DNA of 64,000 nt from an uncultured Chloroflexota bacterium (GCA_902791025.1 CADATZ010000007.1:41809-105808), one strand, 5' to 3'; shown: positions 27,844 through 37,814, counted from the first letter of the stretch. Notes: a model not told the origin generated them from the sequence alone. Numbers and translations: made by a program.

Positions 27844-30195
27844 CTACAGGCCTCCCATTCCATTGGTACTGAAAGTAATATACGAATAGAAGTTCTTTCC
27901 GTTGTACGGTCCGGCATGCAGCTGCTCCACACCGTGAGGATACTTTGCCCGCACAGCATCGGCCGCTTCTGTGTCGGATTCCCGATAGATGAAGAGCCGT
28001 GGCTCACCATCGTTCGGCAAAGAATAGAGCAGTGATTTATCAAACGCGTAATCTTTTCCCGGATCTCCGGCATTAATACCGACAAGACGCGTATCGACCC
28101 AATGCGGATATGGGATCACGTAAGCAGTCTCATAACTGCCGACAGAATCCGCAAACCCTTTGATGACCTGGCCAATCTGGCTTGTGTTCCAGGCATTGCG
28201 GTTGTAATCGTAGGCAAAGCGACGGAAAACCAGATCGAAATTATTGGCGCAGATGCTGTATAGAACTGCAGCAGACATCACACAGAAAACAACAAAACCG
28301 CTTGTCTGCTTTTTCAATGCATTTGCCAGCACATCAAAAGTACAGCAGAACCCGGCAGCCGCGATCAACATCACCGGTATTAAAGCACCGGCGGTCCGGT
28401 TCAAGCAGGGATTTTCCGCCGGAAATGCCAAAGAAAGGGTTGAAGGGAGCATCAGCAGCGGGATCGAAAGAATCAGACAAATATCAACCCAATTCCGCTT
28501 TTGGATAAACCGCAGCAGAACAAAAAGCAGCCCAATGAAGAAAAAGGAACCCGTGAAATGCTCCAGTGCCGGACGGTAAACGATCGAATGTACCCAGGTC
28601 GAGCCATCACTCCAGAAAGGCATGACGATTCCTTTCCAAAGGTTGTCTGCAAAAATACCGAGCGGAGAAGCATCAAAACTTTTCTCCGATTCTCCGATAC
28701 GGGAAATGGAGCGATAAACCACCATCTCCGGCATATCCATCGTCACCCGCGCCAGCGGCAGGAACACCAGAAAAGCGAAAACAACCAGGCACAAAAACGC
28801 CTGCAGCGCATTTGTGCGATTGCCTTTTTTCACATCCATCAGCAGATAAATGATGAAGAAAACCACAAATGCAATCGGCACGATCCGGAAGGGACTGTAC
28901 CCGTGCAGCCCAACACCAACAAATATTCCGCTCCATATCAAAGCACTGCGGCTGCGATTTCTCAAGCCTTTGATCAGGAAATACAAGGCCGGAGCGGTAA
29001 ACATTGGATAATAGGCAAAACGCAGCGCTGCCCGTTGGATCACGATCGGCCAGTAGGAAATCCCACAAAAAAGCATAGCGAGTAACCCGACCCAGCGGTT
29101 TCCGAGCATTTTACCGAGTTTATAAACAAAAGGCAGAATGAATAAGCCCGCTAATGCGGTACCGATTTTCAAACTCAGGAAAGTCAATCCTGTCCCGAAG
29201 ATTTTGATCACAAGAACCGTGAAGTAAAACTGAAAACACTCTCTGCCTGTATTGCGGGTGAAGAAAATCGGGCTTTTTCCGTCCAGGATATCCTTGATAT
29301 CATACAATTTTTCCGCGTGATCACTCACCATATCCACCGGAATGCCGTTCAAATCATGGAAGAGGAAAAAGGCGCACAGAAGAAAAACCGCAAGCCACAG
29401 CAGATTCCACCCGGAGATACTGAAAGTCCCTTTGAAATGATTCTGACAATGTTTTGTAAACCACTCTTGAACCCTGCCGGGAATCTCCCGAACACTATGT
29501 GAACCGAACGCTAACGCGGCAAAAATTATGGAAAGCAGCCATACGGAGACATTTAAAAAAGTGAATTGATTTCCTCCAAACAGCAAAAATGCCAGAACAG
29601 CACAAATGCCGCTGAGTCCCAGAAATTCATAGCGAATATGAGCATCAAAAAGCGGTTCGCTGTTTGAACCGGAAGCCTCATCCTGCTGTGGCACTGAATT
29701 TTCATCTCGATTTCGGAGTAAGAAAGAGAAGACAAAACTGACCGCACACAGCAAATAGAGTGCACCGCCGATCCAGGGAGTAATTCTGGTTCGTGAGAAA
29801 ATGACCGGTTCCAGTACGACCTGTGCAGCCAGCGCGAAACAGAGGCTGAGCGCGAGAAACAGCGGATTCAACCTTGTTTTCACTAATGTCTGACCGGCAA
29901 TGAGTTTTTCTGTCCAGGGAGTTTTTGTCTCTTTTACAGAATTCCCTTCTGTATTTTCTTCATCAGTCAGGATATGATCCGCAGGCAGGATCTCTTTGCC
30001 GAAATTCTTAGGATTCAGCTTGAATTTCAGGTAATCCAAAACACTGATTTCCATCAGCGGATCAGTCTCCGGTTCAGGAGCGGATAAAAGATTTTCTGCA
30101 TCCTGTTCCGGCGCATTAGGTTCTTCAGCCAAACCTGTTTCCATAGTTGCTTCAGCTTCTGTTTTTTCGGTCAATTCGTCCATCTTACGATCCAT
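27844..30195 (-). CDS. GT39/PMT-like membrane glycosyltransferase with acidic N-terminal extension
   Basis: A 783-residue protein. Residues 1-100 are soluble, Glu- and Pro-rich and acidic, and then about 14 membrane helices follow. After the first periplasmic segment comes the PMT-like VDMVSDHAEKLYDIKDI, with Asp and Glu in the expected loop, then the Arg-Glu-Cys-Phe-Gln helix. The C-terminal domain of about 120 residues is soluble and carries PYPHWVDTR. AGGAG lies four bases upstream of ATG. It precedes the DUF2298 pair by two bases and is separated from the GT4 gene by palindromic repeat R1. Probably transfers sugars from a lipid carrier at the cell surface. Confidence 0.75.
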   Translation of the reverse strand: MDRKMDELTEKTEAEATMETGLAEEPNAPEQDAENLLSAPEPETDPLMEISVLDYLKFKLNPKNFGKEILPADHILTDEENTEGNSVKETKTPWTEKLIAGQTLVKTRLNPLFLALSLCFALAAQVVLEPVIFSRTRITPWIGGALYLLCAVSFVFSFLLRNRDENSVPQQDEASGSNSEPLFDAHIRYEFLGLSGICAVLAFLLFGGNQFTFLNVSVWLLSIIFAALAFGSHSVREIPGRVQEWFTKHCQNHFKGTFSISGWNLLWLAVFLLCAFFLFHDLNGIPVDMVSDHAEKLYDIKDILDGKSPIFFTRNTGRECFQFYFTVLVIKIFGTGLTFLSLKIGTALAGLFILPFVYKLGKMLGNRWVGLLAMLFCGISYWPIVIQRAALRFAYYPMFTAPALYFLIKGLRNRSRSALIWSGIFVGVGLHGYSPFRIVPIAFVVFFIIYLLMDVKKGNRTNALQAFLCLVVFAFLVFLPLARVTMDMPEMVVYRSISRIGESEKSFDASPLGIFADNLWKGIVMPFWSDGSTWVHSIVYRPALEHFTGSFFFIGLLFVLLRFIQKRNWVDICLILSIPLLMLPSTLSLAFPAENPCLNRTAGALIPVMLIAAAGFCCTFDVLANALKKQTSGFVVFCVMSAAVLYSICANNFDLVFRRFAYDYNRNAWNTSQIGQVIKGFADSVGSYETAYVIPYPHWVDTRLVGINAGDPGKDYAFDKSLLYSLPNDGEPRLFIYRESDTEAADAVRAKYPHGVEQLHAGPYNGKNFYSYITFSTNGMGGL

Positions 30196-30225
30196 GAAAT
30201 CTCCTGGAATTCAATAGCTTTTTTA

Positions 30226-30329
30226 TAACTGTTCAGTACATGAAGACGCACATGGGTACAGACACGCTTGTGTCGGCTTCGCGACAGCAAGTTTTCTGTC
30301 CCCAAGTGCTTCGTCCTGAATAGATACCG
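30226..30329. repeat. Palindromic intergenic repeat R1
   Basis: Imperfect palindrome of about 104 bases. The ends (ACTGTTCAGTACATGAAGACG and, inverted, TATTCAGGACGAAGC) match each other, and the core contains GCACATGGGTACAG / CTGTCCCCAAGTGC around an inner CTTGTGTCGGC..GACAGCAAG stem. Same family as the repeats at 35722, 56091, 58164, 61407, 62747 and 63727. It lies inside the GT operon. Confidence 0.85.
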
Positions 30330-30342
30330 CTTTTTTTATAAT

Positions 30343-31485
30343 TCAAAACAATTCCTCATACATAGCAGCGACGTGATCCGGGCTGTACATTTTGCGGATC
30401 TCACAGCAGCTTTCCTCTGAATACTTCCGTTTTTCCCTCAAAATGCGGAGCAGCGCATCCGCCAGCGCATCCGAGTCCCCGACAGGGAAAACCTCACCCA
30501 TTTCATGCCGGGTAACAGGTACCCGGATACCGGGCAGGTTTGATGCCGCCACGGGTTTTCCATTGATCATGGCTTCGATCTGAACCAGACCGAAGGAATC
30601 TGTCCGATTAAGGCTCGGCATCGCCAGGACATCAATACAGCGGTAGAAAGCCGGGACTTCTTCATCCGGGAGCTTTCCCATGAACTGCCAATGTCCGGCA
30701 CGGATCAGTTCGTCAATTCGCGGCTTCAGCCTTTCATAATAGGCGGCTTCACCAAGCACATTCTCATAAGGTCCCATAAAAAACACCGCGGCTTTTGGGA
30801 ACTCCGCAAGCACTTTCGGCAATGCGTCCAGCAGCACCTCAACGCCCTTATCAGCGGCAAAGCGGCAGGCCATTCCGATGATGGGATCATACTGTTCGGC
30901 TTGAACCCGTTCCCGAAAGGATATGAAATCCGCTTCATCAAGCTCAGGCAACTCTACCGGCGGCTGAATAATACGGACTTTCTCTTTCACCTTTGCAAGA
31001 ATTTCCGAATGATCCGCGTAATCCTGTGAGTTCGTTACCACCGCGTCACAATTGCGGAAAGCAATATCATTCATCCACAAAACGCCCTTGTTTGCCAATG
31101 CATTGATTGTCCCGGAGGGCATCTGCAAGTCACAGTGATAAGTCAGGATCACCTTTTTTCCGTACTTTCGGCCCAGGCGAGACAGCATCCCGCTCTCAAG
31201 CTGGGGAAGGTGAATGTTGACCACATCCGCCTCTTTGATAAAGGAAGCAGCTTCCAGCCAGAATTTCGGCATTACAGTACCTTTGGAAATCTTCAGCAGG
31301 ACCGGTTCACGGATAATGCGGACGCCATTCAGAATTTCCTCTTGGGGCAGCTCAGGCAAATGCTGTGAAGTCAGGACCGTGACCTCATGCCCGGCTCGTG
31401 CCCATGCCTCTGCCACCCGTGCCGCATAAATTGTCAGCCCGCTGACATAAGGCTTATAGTACGTCAAAGCAACAAGAATTTTCAT
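30343..31485 (-). CDS. Family 4 glycosyltransferase (GT-B)
   Basis: A 380-residue cytoplasmic or membrane-associated transferase using an activated sugar. The N-terminal half starts KILVALTYYKPYVSGLTIY, typical of GT4 Glyco_transf_4 domains; the C-terminal half carries GMACRFAADKGVEVLLDAL and the EX7E-type donor site region SFGLVQIEAMINGKPV. I prefer the ATG at 31485 over a GTG one codon earlier. A three-copy heptamer array is directly upstream. It is followed, after repeat R1, by the GT39/DUF2298 genes, and preceded by a flippase-like gene, together suggesting assembly of a glycolipid or surface glycan. The sugar is unknown. Confidence 0.9.
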   Translation of the reverse strand: MKILVALTYYKPYVSGLTIYAARVAEAWARAGHEVTVLTSQHLPELPQEEILNGVRIIREPVLLKISKGTVMPKFWLEAASFIKEADVVNIHLPQLESGMLSRLGRKYGKKVILTYHCDLQMPSGTINALANKGVLWMNDIAFRNCDAVVTNSQDYADHSEILAKVKEKVRIIQPPVELPELDEADFISFRERVQAEQYDPIIGMACRFAADKGVEVLLDALPKVLAEFPKAAVFFMGPYENVLGEAAYYERLKPRIDELIRAGHWQFMGKLPDEEVPAFYRCIDVLAMPSLNRTDSFGLVQIEAMINGKPVAASNLPGIRVPVTRHEMGEVFPVGDSDALADALLRILREKRKYSEESCCEIRKMYSPDHVAAMYEELF

Positions 31486-31491
31486 CACATT

Positions 31492-31518
31492 CAGCTGTTA
31501 GGTGTTAGGTGTTAGGTC
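31492..31518. repeat. Short tandem heptamer repeat (TTAGGTG type)
   Basis: Three and a half copies of the 7-base unit (TTAGGTG, TTAGGTG, TTAGGTC) a few bases upstream of the GT4 start. The unit is the same as part of the array at 902, nearly 31 kb away. Confidence 0.75.
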
Positions 31519-31556
31519 TATTTACCTTTCACATCCTTAAAACTAACAAATATTTC

Positions 31557-32567
31557 CTACTCTTTGCTCAAATCCCGATTCATTGTATTCGTGAACACTT
31601 CTGTCAGCTTCAGGCCTTGTGCGGAAAAACCGATGAGGCCCCAGATGATGGGGGTAACAATAGCCACCGCGTGCATCACCAGCCCAAAGGCAAGGGAAGA
31701 GGATTGATCGATACCAAAGAAGCCCATCGCAACAACGTAAGCGCCTTCCACTACGCCGATACCGGCAGGAGCGGATGGAATCGCGCCGCCCAGAGCACCG
31801 ATCCCCTGTGTAAACAGACCGGCCCAGAATGGCAGCTGCGGGAAGAACTCCCGCATTCCCACCTGCAGCGTTGCGATCCAACAAGCCCAAGTCGCCAGGA
31901 TCCAGAACAGCCAGATCAGGAAACGCTTCGGCTGGGTCAGGATCCCCATACCGGAAAGCAATAATTTGACTTTCGGCAGTACGAATTTACCGATTTTCGT
32001 ATCTGGCTTGATGATCTTCTGGAGAAAATCCATAAACTGCTGCTGATGCGAGGCGATCCAGAACATCAAAATAATACCGAGGATCATCACACCAAAGAGA
32101 ACGTAATAAATCGTGGCGGAAAAGTTTGCCGCACTCAGCATCGGAATGGTGATCAAAAGGAAGATCAGCGTGATGAGCAGGTCAAACACACGTTCCAGAA
32201 TAACCGTCGTGAAGACATAAAAGGGGCTGCGGTTGATGAGTCCGCCCATAATGACCGAACGTCCAATCTCCCCTAAACGGAGCGGCAGCAGGTTCAGCAG
32301 ATACCCCTCCGAAATTGTGAAAAAGGCATTCAAAGGGGAAGGCAGATCTTCCAGAATCGTCCGCCATGCCATGCCGCGGAAGAAAAAAGAGAGCGTCTGC
32401 AGCGCAAAGAGGATCAGGAAGAGCTTTAACGAGCAGTTCTTCAGCGCCTCTTTTAGAACATTCCAGTCAATGAAATAAATCAAAACTCCGATGATCACCG
32501 CGGAGCAGATGATCCCGGGAAGCATTTTTTTCCAGATATTTGTATTATTGTTCTGTTGTTCAGCCAT
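31557..32567 (-). CDS. Lysylphosphatidylglycerol-synthase-like TM protein (UPF0104/TIGR00374 flippase-like)
   Basis: A 336-residue protein with eight or so membrane helices and no soluble domain. The pattern fits the TM part of LPG synthases (UPF0104): FRGMAWRTIL in the second helix region, SEGYLLNLLPLRLGEIGR after the third, and GALGGAIPSAPAGIGVVEGAYV near the C terminus, the most conserved family motif. Family members include lipid flippases and AglD-like proteins needed for glycosylation. Here it precedes GT4, GT39 and DUF2298 genes, so moving a lipid or lipid-linked sugar across the membrane is the likely role. Confidence 0.85.
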   Translation of the reverse strand: MAEQQNNNTNIWKKMLPGIICSAVIIGVLIYFIDWNVLKEALKNCSLKLFLILFALQTLSFFFRGMAWRTILEDLPSPLNAFFTISEGYLLNLLPLRLGEIGRSVIMGGLINRSPFYVFTTVILERVFDLLITLIFLLITIPMLSAANFSATIYYVLFGVMILGIILMFWIASHQQQFMDFLQKIIKPDTKIGKFVLPKVKLLLSGMGILTQPKRFLIWLFWILATWACWIATLQVGMREFFPQLPFWAGLFTQGIGALGGAIPSAPAGIGVVEGAYVVAMGFFGIDQSSSLAFGLVMHAVAIVTPIIWGLIGFSAQGLKLTEVFTNTMNRDLSKE

Positions 32568-32584
32568 ATAAATAAGCCGCGAAG

Positions 32585-32627
32585 CGGCACCTTATTCCTT
32601 TATCACTGGCCACCGGCCACTATCCTA
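32585..32627. repeat. Probable heptamer repeat with a small GCCGC hairpin beside it
   Basis: Reading the minus strand, GAATAGG, ATAGTGG, CCGGTGG, CCAGTGA, TAAAGGA, ATAAGG show a period of seven with diverged units. A small GCCGCgaaGCGGC hairpin lies next to it. It overlaps the end of lepA by two or three bases. The weakest of the heptamer arrays. Confidence 0.45.
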
Positions 32628-34424
32628 TTCGTCTTCCAATGAAAGAACCGCCATGAAGGCTTCCTGCGGGATCTCGACGTTGCCCACCATCTTCATACGT
32701 TTCTTACCGCGCTTCTGCTTCTCCAACAGCTTGCGCTTTCGGGTGATGTCACCGCCATAACACTTGGCAAGCACGTCCTTGCGGTAAGCCTTTACATTGG
32801 CACGAGAAATGATCCGTCCGGAGGCACTGGCCTGAATGGCGACTTCATACATCTGCTGCGGGATGAGTTTCTTGAGTTTGGAAACCAGCAGCTGCCCTTT
32901 GTGATAGGCATCTTCCTTGTGAACGATGGATGCCAGTGCGTCCACCGGTTCTCCCCCCACCAGAACTTCCAGCTTCACCAGGTTCCCCGCGCGGTAGTTA
33001 TCGATCTGATAGTCCATGGAGGCATAACCTTTTGTGCGGGATTTCAGCTCATCGAAGAAATTGACGATCAGCTCCGCAAGCGGGATCTCGAAATTCATCT
33101 GCACACGGTTCGGCGCCGGATAATCCTGTGAAATAAAGATACCGCGGCGTTTACGGACCAGTTCCATGATCGTTCCGTAAAAATCGACCGGAGTGAAGAT
33201 CTGCAGCTTCATCCACGGTTCGCGTATTTCGGCGATCTTCCCCTCGTCCGGCAGCTGAACCGGGGAGTCGATCAGGATCGTTTCGCCGGTATTCAGTTCG
33301 ACCTCATATTCTACGGAAGGGGCCGTCACAACGATGTCCAGATCATATTCCCGTTCCAGGCGTTCCTGGATGATTTCCATGTGGAACAGGCCCAGAAAAC
33401 CGCAGCGGAAGCCGAAATTCAATGCCTGTGAGGTTTCGGGGACAAAGTCCAGTGAGGCATCATTGAGCTGCAGCTTATCCAGCGCATCGCGAAGGTCATC
33501 GTAATCTTCCCCTTCGACCGGATAAATACCCGCAAAAACCATGGGTTTGGCCTTTTGATAACCGGGCAGCATTTCCGCCGCAGGGTTGTTGGAAAGCGTC
33601 AGTGTGTCACCGACGCGGCATTCCCGCACGGTCTTCAAACCGGTAGCAACATAGCCTACATCACCGGACCGCAGTTCGTTCACGGTCATCATGCCGGGGT
33701 TGAAAATACCGATCTCCACCGGTTTCATATCCGCCATGGTAGACATCGCCAGCAGCGTATCATTGGCCTGGATCACGCCATTCCGTACACGGATATACGC
33801 AATGACGCCCTTATAGGAGTCATAATGTGAGTCAAAGATCAGCGCCTGCAGCGGAGCTTCATCACTGCCCGTCGGCGGCGGAACCATCTTGACGATCTTC
33901 TCCAGCACGTCCTCGACGTTCAGGCCCTCCTTTGCTGAGATACAGGGAATATCCGCAGCCGGAACACCGAGCAGCTGTTCCAGTTCATTGGCAACCTCAG
34001 CCGGCTGAGCGGAAGGAAGGTCGATCTTGTTGATGACCGGTATGATCACGAGATCCGATTCCAGGGCAAGGTAGAGGTTCGCGAGCGTCTGGGCTTCGAT
34101 TCCCTGCGTGGCATCCACCACCAGCAAGGCACCTTCACAAGCTTCGAGTGCCCGGCTGACTTCATAATTGAAGTCCACATGCCCCGGCGTATCGATGAGA
34201 TTCAGCTCATAGCGTTTCCCGTCTTTGGCGTCATAAAACATGCGCACCGCGGAAGCCTTGATGGTCACACCTTTTTCCCGTTCCAGGTCCATGCTGTCCA
34301 GGACCTGATCCACCATCTGCCGGTCGGAGATGGTACCGGTGATCTGCAGCAGGCGGTCTGCTAAAGTCGATTTGCCATGATCTACATGGGCGATAATACA
34401 AAAATTCCGAATATTCTCTTTCAT
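32625..34424 (-). CDS. lepA: Elongation factor 4 (LepA)
   Basis: Ribosomal GTPase that back-translocates or helps stalled or initiating ribosomes. The 599-residue product is of family length. G1 is AHVDHGKST (about residue 14), G2 region KASAVRM, G3 DTPGHVDF, G4 NKIDLP and G5 SAKEG. The C-terminal LepA-specific domain ends with [19 protein letters not shown], and lacks EF-G domain IV. No clear Shine-Dalgarno is seen before the ATG. It is upstream of the flippase-like gene with a 57-base gap. Confidence 0.97.
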   Translation of the reverse strand: MKENIRNFCIIAHVDHGKSTLADRLLQITGTISDRQMVDQVLDSMDLEREKGVTIKASAVRMFYDAKDGKRYELNLIDTPGHVDFNYEVSRALEACEGALLVVDATQGIEAQTLANLYLALESDLVIIPVINKIDLPSAQPAEVANELEQLLGVPAADIPCISAKEGLNVEDVLEKIVKMVPPPTGSDEAPLQALIFDSHYDSYKGVIAYIRVRNGVIQANDTLLAMSTMADMKPVEIGIFNPGMMTVNELRSGDVGYVATGLKTVRECRVGDTLTLSNNPAAEMLPGYQKAKPMVFAGIYPVEGEDYDDLRDALDKLQLNDASLDFVPETSQALNFGFRCGFLGLFHMEIIQERLEREYDLDIVVTAPSVEYEVELNTGETILIDSPVQLPDEGKIAEIREPWMKLQIFTPVDFYGTIMELVRKRRGIFISQDYPAPNRVQMNFEIPLAELIVNFFDELKSRTKGYASMDYQIDNYRAGNLVKLEVLVGGEPVDALASIVHKEDAYHKGQLLVSKLKKLIPQQMYEVAIQASASGRIISRANVKAYRKDVLAKCYGGDITRKRKLLEKQKRGKKRMKMVGNVEIPQEAFMAVLSLEDE

Positions 34425-34603
34425 AGTCAGTTATCAAGTATATCATTTTCTGGCCCGATATCAGTATAGAAGTGAAGAAATCCAAAAATCTCAAAACAAA
34501 GGACAGACAAAACCAAATAATAATATCCCTGAGATTTCATCCGACAACTTTTACAAAAGATTAACCTGAAAGCCTCTTTTCGACTTATTACAGGCATATA
34601 TAC

Positions 34604-34634
34604 CAACAGGGCTGTCTGAATGGCAGCCCTGTTG
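34604..34634 (-). terminator. Terminator of the BMP transporter operon
   Basis: CAACAGGGCTG and CAGCCCTGTTG form a perfect 11-bp stem with a 9-base loop, 68 bases after the stop of the BMP gene. On the minus strand the downstream tract is GTATATATG rather than a pure U-run; on the plus strand TTTTTATT follows. Confidence 0.7.
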
Positions 34635-34701
34635 TTTTTATTGAGATGGTTTGGTTTCAGCTTGTCTTTTCGACACCTGAAACCTTGATCACTGACAACT
34701 C

Positions 34702-35694
34702 TTATTTCATGAAAGTACCGGCGATCATTTCGTCGACGTAGGCCAGATATTTTTCCTGGATTTCAGCCGGGATGAGATCGTTCAGTTTACCGGCGGAAAG
34801 CACACCATTTTCGAGGGTACCATAGATCACTTCACCGCCGAAGGTGCCTTCCATCGTAGCCTTCATGGAAAGACCGACGAGGGAGGAGTTATCGGTGACC
34901 TGGGAGCCGATGATACATTCGTTCTGTCCGAGGAAGTCACCCGGCTGGGCAATGTCATAAACCTTGATTTCGCCGGCAGCCTTGTTGGCTTCATCGATGG
35001 CCTGGCGTGCACCGGAGTCAACCGCGGAAGCATCGCCGAAGAAGACGTCCGCACCCTGGTCCATCATAGCTTTCGCGAATTCGATACCCTTGCCGGAGTC
35101 ACTGAAGGAACCGGCATAGACGGCATCCAGAAGGGTCACTTCGCGGCCTTCTTTTTCAGCAACATACTTGGCAGCTTCACCGTAACCGGCGTATTTGCCG
35201 AGGGTGGTATCCAGTTCCATACCGCCGATGAAGGCAATGATGTTGGATTTGGTCATCAGACCGGCAAGCGCACCGGCGATCCATCCGATTTCAGTCTTGT
35301 CAGGGAGCAGGGAAGTGACGTTGCCGTTGACAGCCTTTTCCGGAGTAGTGACTGCGCCGTTCAGCAGGGCGAAGTTGACATCCGGATACTCTTCTGCAGC
35401 CTGCAGCACCGCGTCGGTGTACTGGTTGCCCGGGGCATAGATGAGGTCGAAGCCCATGTCGCAGTAAGCAACGATGGTTTCGTAATATTCATTCTGGCTG
35501 ATGTTATCGGTATATTTATAGGTCCAGCCATATTCTTCAGAAGCATCGACCATCGCCTGGTAGGTAGCAGAGCCCCAGCCGCCATCGTTGATGGAGGTGT
35601 CGCTGATCATCGCGACCTGATAATCTTTCGCGGAAACGGCACTGAAGCTCAGCGCCATTACCAAAGCCAACAGAACAACAACAAATTTTTTCAT
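34702..35694 (-). CDS. BMP-family (nucleoside-type) ABC transporter substrate-binding protein
   Basis: Extracytoplasmic binding protein of the basic membrane protein/PnrA family, which usually bind purine or pyrimidine nucleosides. 330 residues. A signal peptide (MKKFVVVLLALVMALSF) ends at VSA; there is no lipobox cysteine, unusual for a BMP protein. The mature start KDYQVAMISDTSINDGGWG is the family's ligand loop, and AYCDMGFDLIYAPGNQYTDA and IAFIGGMELDT follow. GGAG is six bases upstream of ATG. It is the last gene of a four-gene operon with two permeases and a duplicated ATPase, separated from the permease by palindromic repeat R2. Confidence 0.93.
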   Translation of the reverse strand: MKKFVVVLLALVMALSFSAVSAKDYQVAMISDTSINDGGWGSATYQAMVDASEEYGWTYKYTDNISQNEYYETIVAYCDMGFDLIYAPGNQYTDAVLQAAEEYPDVNFALLNGAVTTPEKAVNGNVTSLLPDKTEIGWIAGALAGLMTKSNIIAFIGGMELDTTLGKYAGYGEAAKYVAEKEGREVTLLDAVYAGSFSDSGKGIEFAKAMMDQGADVFFGDASAVDSGARQAIDEANKAAGEIKVYDIAQPGDFLGQNECIIGSQVTDNSSLVGLSMKATMEGTFGGEVIYGTLENGVLSAGKLNDLIPAEIQEKYLAYVDEMIAGTFMK

Positions 35695-35721
35695 AACTTA
35701 CTCCTTATATAAAATTTCTTC

Positions 35722-35817
35722 ACGGTAATTCCGAAACAGAGACGCAGCACTGAGTACAGTTTTCCAGTGTCGTCTTCACGACAACAAGAAAGCTGTCCAT
35801 GTGTACTTCTTTCGGGA
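35722..35817. repeat. Palindromic intergenic repeat R2
   Basis: About 96 bases. The inverse complement contains GTACACATGGACAGC, TTTCTTGTTGTCG and GAAAACTGTACT..GTGCTGCG, matching R4 closely. It lies between the second permease and the BMP gene inside the operon, where a stable stem could protect the permease mRNA end and allow higher expression of the binding protein. Confidence 0.75.
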
Positions 35818-36747
35818 TCACCGTTCCTCACTGCGATAAGGCTGCCCTTTGGCTGCCGGGCCGGATTTCTTCCCGCCCAAAATACTCAAAACAATGATCG
35901 TCGCCACATACGGGATCATCTGGAAGAACTGGTAAGGAATCCCGATGGACATGACCTGCAGACGGATCTGAAGCGCGTCACAAAAACCGAAGAACAGGCA
36001 GGCCAGCATCACGCCAACCGCGTTCCAACGTCCGAAAATCACCGCTGCCAGCCCGATAAAACCGCGCCCTGCGATATTCCCTTCCGTAAAGGTGTTGGAA
36101 TAACAGGTCGTCAGGTAGGCGCCGCCGATACCGGCAAGAGCACCGCAGATCACACAGCTCAGGTATTTGATGCGGATCACAGGAATACCCAGTGTTGCCG
36201 CGGCTTTCGGATGTTCACCCACGGATTTATAATTCAAACCGGCCTTCGTGCGGTTGAAGAATATCGATGTAAAGATCACCAGGACAAATGCCAGATAAAC
36301 CATGGGCGTCTGATTGAAGAGCAGCGGGCCAATGATCGGAATATCCTTCAGCCCCGGAATATTGACCGTATCCATCAGTTTGATCTGGTTCAGCTGGCTT
36401 CCGGCACCGAAGTAAACACGATTGATAAAGGAAGCCAGTGCCGGTGCGAAGATGTTGATCGCCATCCCGTAAACCGTATGATTCGCGCACAGCGTCACCG
36501 TCGCGAAGGCATAGATCATGTTCACGAGGATCCCGGCAAGTGCTCCGCAGAGAATCCCGATCCAGGCGGATCCGGTGATGAAGCACATCAGGAACCCCAC
36601 CAGGGAACCGATCGCGGCTAACCCTTCCAGACCGATGTTCACCATACCGGCACGCTCACTGTAAAGCTCGGCTGTCGCGATAAAAATCAGCGGTACCGCC
36701 ATGCGGACTGTTGCCAGAAGCAGATTGGAAATAAAGGTACTGTCCAT
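35818..36747 (-). CDS. Nucleoside-type ABC transporter permease 2
   Basis: A 309-residue BPD_transp_2-type permease with about nine membrane helices, homologous to the YufQ/NupQ class. Recognisable: SERAGMVNIGLEG near residue 30 (the family signature), the FMCFITGSAWIGILCGAL helix, and GIPVIRIKYLSCVICGALAGIGGAY in the coupling-loop region. AGGAGGAAGG is upstream of ATG, and the start is two bases after the stop of permease 1. It forms a channel with the other permease in the membrane. Confidence 0.92.
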   Translation of the reverse strand: MDSTFISNLLLATVRMAVPLIFIATAELYSERAGMVNIGLEGLAAIGSLVGFLMCFITGSAWIGILCGALAGILVNMIYAFATVTLCANHTVYGMAINIFAPALASFINRVYFGAGSQLNQIKLMDTVNIPGLKDIPIIGPLLFNQTPMVYLAFVLVIFTSIFFNRTKAGLNYKSVGEHPKAAATLGIPVIRIKYLSCVICGALAGIGGAYLTTCYSNTFTEGNIAGRGFIGLAAVIFGRWNAVGVMLACLFFGFCDALQIRLQVMSIGIPYQFFQMIPYVATIIVLSILGGKKSGPAAKGQPYRSEER

Positions 36748-36749
36748 GA

Positions 36750-37814
36750 TTATGCCTTCCTCCTTCCGGAAACGAGTCTGAGCCGGAATGCTTCAAATTC
36801 AGGCAGCTTGACCAGCGCCAGACCGGCGACGGTAAAGATGATCACCAAAGCCTGAATGATATCCGAAACACTTGTAGGTACCCCGGTTGCCGCCTGCATG
36901 GAGGTTGAACCTACGCGCAAAGCCGCGAAGAAAATTGCCACAAATATTGTCGCGATCGGGTTCAGCTGTCCAATGAGCGCCATTGCCACACCGTCAAACC
37001 CGTACCCAGCTCCAAAGCCGTTGATCAACCGGAATTGTGTTCCCATCAGTTCAGCAGCACCGCCCAACCCGGCAATCGCACCGGAAACAATGAAGCTGAG
37101 GAACATCAGTTTCATCACAGGGAAGCCATTGAAGCGGGATGCTGTCATGTTATAACCCACCGCACGAATTTTGAAACCCGGGGCTGTTTTGAACAAAAAT
37201 ATCCACATCAGGATGCCAACGGCAACCGCAATCGCGAAGCCCCAGGTAAAGCGGAGCTTCGGGAAAATACGGGCAAGCCGGTCAGCCTGAGGGATCTGTA
37301 AGGTTTGCGGCACAGAGGCATCGCGCATCCAGTTCGTGTAAATCACGCCCATAAAAAGTGTCGCCACATAGTTCAGCATGATCGAAATGATCATTTCATT
37401 CTGACCGCGGGTAATTTTCAGGATACCGGGGATAAAGCCCCATATGCCGCCGGCTATCGTACCGAGAACAAGACAGAGAAGACATACAAATGGCCCCTCG
37501 ATCCCTTTTTCCCCGAGCAGCAGCGCAACGACACAAGCCGTCATTGCACCCATCAGGAACTGTCCCTCGCCGCCAAGATTAAACACACCGCATTTGTAAG
37601 CGAAACAGGCACACAGACCGGTGAAAATCAGCGGAGTCGCCTTATTGAACGTATTGCCGAGCGCATTGATCGTTCCAAAGGAACCCTTGATCAGATACTG
37701 AAAAGCCTCAGCCGGATTAGCGCCCAGTGCCGCCATAATAATCGCTCCGATCAGGAATGCAAGCAAAATCGAAAGCAGCGGCACGATCAAGCCGGAAAGA
37801 TTCTTTATCTTCAT
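36750..37814 (-). CDS. Nucleoside-type ABC transporter permease 1
   Basis: A 354-residue permease of the same superfamily, like YufP/NupP. TGLCACFAYKCGVFNLGGEGQF is the BPD_transp_2 signature, and IRAVGYNMTASRFNGFPVMK the loop that contacts the ATPase. About ten membrane helices are visible. Its ATG overlaps the ATPase stop by four bases (ATGA). Substrate is inferred from the BMP protein in the operon. Confidence 0.92.
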   Translation of the reverse strand: MKIKNLSGLIVPLLSILLAFLIGAIIMAALGANPAEAFQYLIKGSFGTINALGNTFNKATPLIFTGLCACFAYKCGVFNLGGEGQFLMGAMTACVVALLLGEKGIEGPFVCLLCLVLGTIAGGIWGFIPGILKITRGQNEMIISIMLNYVATLFMGVIYTNWMRDASVPQTLQIPQADRLARIFPKLRFTWGFAIAVAVGILMWIFLFKTAPGFKIRAVGYNMTASRFNGFPVMKLMFLSFIVSGAIAGLGGAAELMGTQFRLINGFGAGYGFDGVAMALIGQLNPIATIFVAIFFAALRVGSTSMQAATGVPTSVSDIIQALVIIFTVAGLALVKLPEFEAFRLRLVSGRRKA

